This document shows, piece by piece, positions 63,633 to 64,000 of a DNA stretch of 64,000 bases. The translations under genes were made by a program, and so were the position numbers. Under the pieces are notes generated by a model. That model ran no database searches and was not told where the DNA came from. It was given only the letters and a program-made list of their open reading frames with translations. This DNA is from Paenibacillus albicereus (GTDB taxonomy: Bacteria; Bacillota; Bacilli; Paenibacillales; Paenibacillaceae): NCBI RefSeq assembly GCF_012676905.1, contig NZ_CP051428.1, forward strand, positions 1,381,001 to 1,445,000. Reading direction: 5' to 3'. The stretch's first letter is position 1. Each line of letters starts with the position of its first letter.

Positions 63633-64000
63633 TCAAGCGTGATTGGTCGGGGGAGCTGGCTTGTCCTCCGGCATGGAGAGCGGATCGGACGGCTCGTAGC
63701 CTTCCGTGGCGCGCTCCGCATCCAGCGTCAAGATCGTCTTGCAGTACATGCAGCGATCGGTGCGTCCAAGGATTTTGGTCTGGCGGCCGCATTCCGGACA
63801 GATCAGCATGACCGCGCTCGTCGAGAGCATGCCTGCCCAGAAGTAGATGCCGACGCTCACCACCAGCGCAATCATGCCGATAACCATGAATACGGCAGCG
63901 AATACTTTGCCGGTCTGGCCCCAGAATACGATGCCGGCCGTACCTAAGATCATGACGCCCATGCCGACAAGGATGAGGACGAGCCCCCATAAGCGGAACT
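63633..64000 (-). CDS. ygzB: YgzB (UPF0295) membrane protein, N-terminus outside the window
   Basis: At least 121 residues are visible; the frame is open to the window edge, where the sequence begins FRLWGLVLILVG, inside the first membrane segment. A second and third hydrophobic segment follow, then a zinc-finger-like motif ICPECGRQTKILGRTDRCMYCK and a polar tail. Layout and the two CxxC pairs match B. subtilis YgzB, which lies next to perR. The first ATG inside the window (63962) is internal to the first membrane segment and is not the start. Confidence 0.88.
   Translation of the reverse strand, partial: FRLWGLVLILVGMGVMILGTAGIVFWGQTGKVFAAVFMVIGMIALVVSVGIYFWAGMLSTSAVMLICPECGRQTKILGRTDRCMYCKTILTLDAERATEGYEPSDPLSMPEDKPAPPTNHA

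Overview
The window is visibly GC-rich but carries a Bacillales gene set. Conserved Bacillus subtilis neighbourhoods are present: ydiF / moaC / tatA / tatC / ydiK-like / groES / groEL with a CIRCE operator, ydcC-like / alr / mazE / mazF, gatCAB, and perR with ygzB. Together with purine-rich ribosome binding sites and frequent TTG/GTG starts, this points to a GC-rich member of the Paenibacillaceae (Paenibacillus, Cohnella, Saccharibacillus or a relative). I see no tRNA, rRNA, CRISPR array, insertion sequence or prophage.

Region 1 (140-10251) is the most unusual part. A tightly packed plus-strand operon encodes a three-subunit ABC-2 exporter, an ATP-grasp ligase, a GT28-like glycosyltransferase, a radical SAM/SPASM protein, a Gfo/Idh/MocA oxidoreductase whose reading frame runs without a stop into an acyl carrier protein domain, and a second radical SAM/SPASM protein. 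A convergent minus-strand gene resembles the cysteine-dependent, carrier-protein-using transferases of butirosin and petrobactin synthesis (BtrH/AsbE type). I infer a carrier-protein-tethered small-molecule pathway with its own exporter. No RiPP precursor is visible and the product is unknown.

Region 2 (11192-25019) is mostly core: the ABC-F protein YdiF, 5-formyltetrahydrofolate cyclo-ligase, molybdenum cofactor genes, Tat translocase, GroESL, a cysteine synthase, a lone GlgC, a YflT-like stress protein, a COG0523 metal GTPase and a secreted protein of unknown function.

Region 3 (25282-37823) has a sensory block of two large hybrid histidine kinases flanking a CheR-type methyltransferase. 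It continues with a KtrB potassium channel subunit, an SDR enzyme, a CorA-like transporter, two unknown proteins, and an SPFH membrane protein paired with a small ribbon-helix-helix protein behind a palindromic site.

Region 4 (38021-41243) is a minus-strand carbohydrate ABC importer with binding protein and two permeases but no ATPase; it presumably shares an ATPase encoded elsewhere. Region 5 (41735-45048) is the ydcC-like lipoprotein, alanine racemase and MazEF toxin-antitoxin block.

Region 6 (45126-51347) is a compact Tad-like pilus or secretion operon. It is preceded by a promoter and an intrinsic terminator just upstream of the first gene. It encodes a SAF-domain protein, a CpaE-like protein with a degenerate P-loop, the CpaF ATPase, TadB- and TadC-like membrane proteins, two membrane proteins under 50 residues, and two further single-pass or secreted proteins.

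Region 7 (51450-64000) holds a TetR/SDR pair with a 24-bp tandem repeat upstream, a YtkL-type hydrolase, gatCAB, an MgtC-like protein, a membrane protein with a DUF4097-like domain, PerR, a GH18 glycosidase and, cut by the window end, the YgzB membrane protein. Intrinsic terminators cleanly separate most units.
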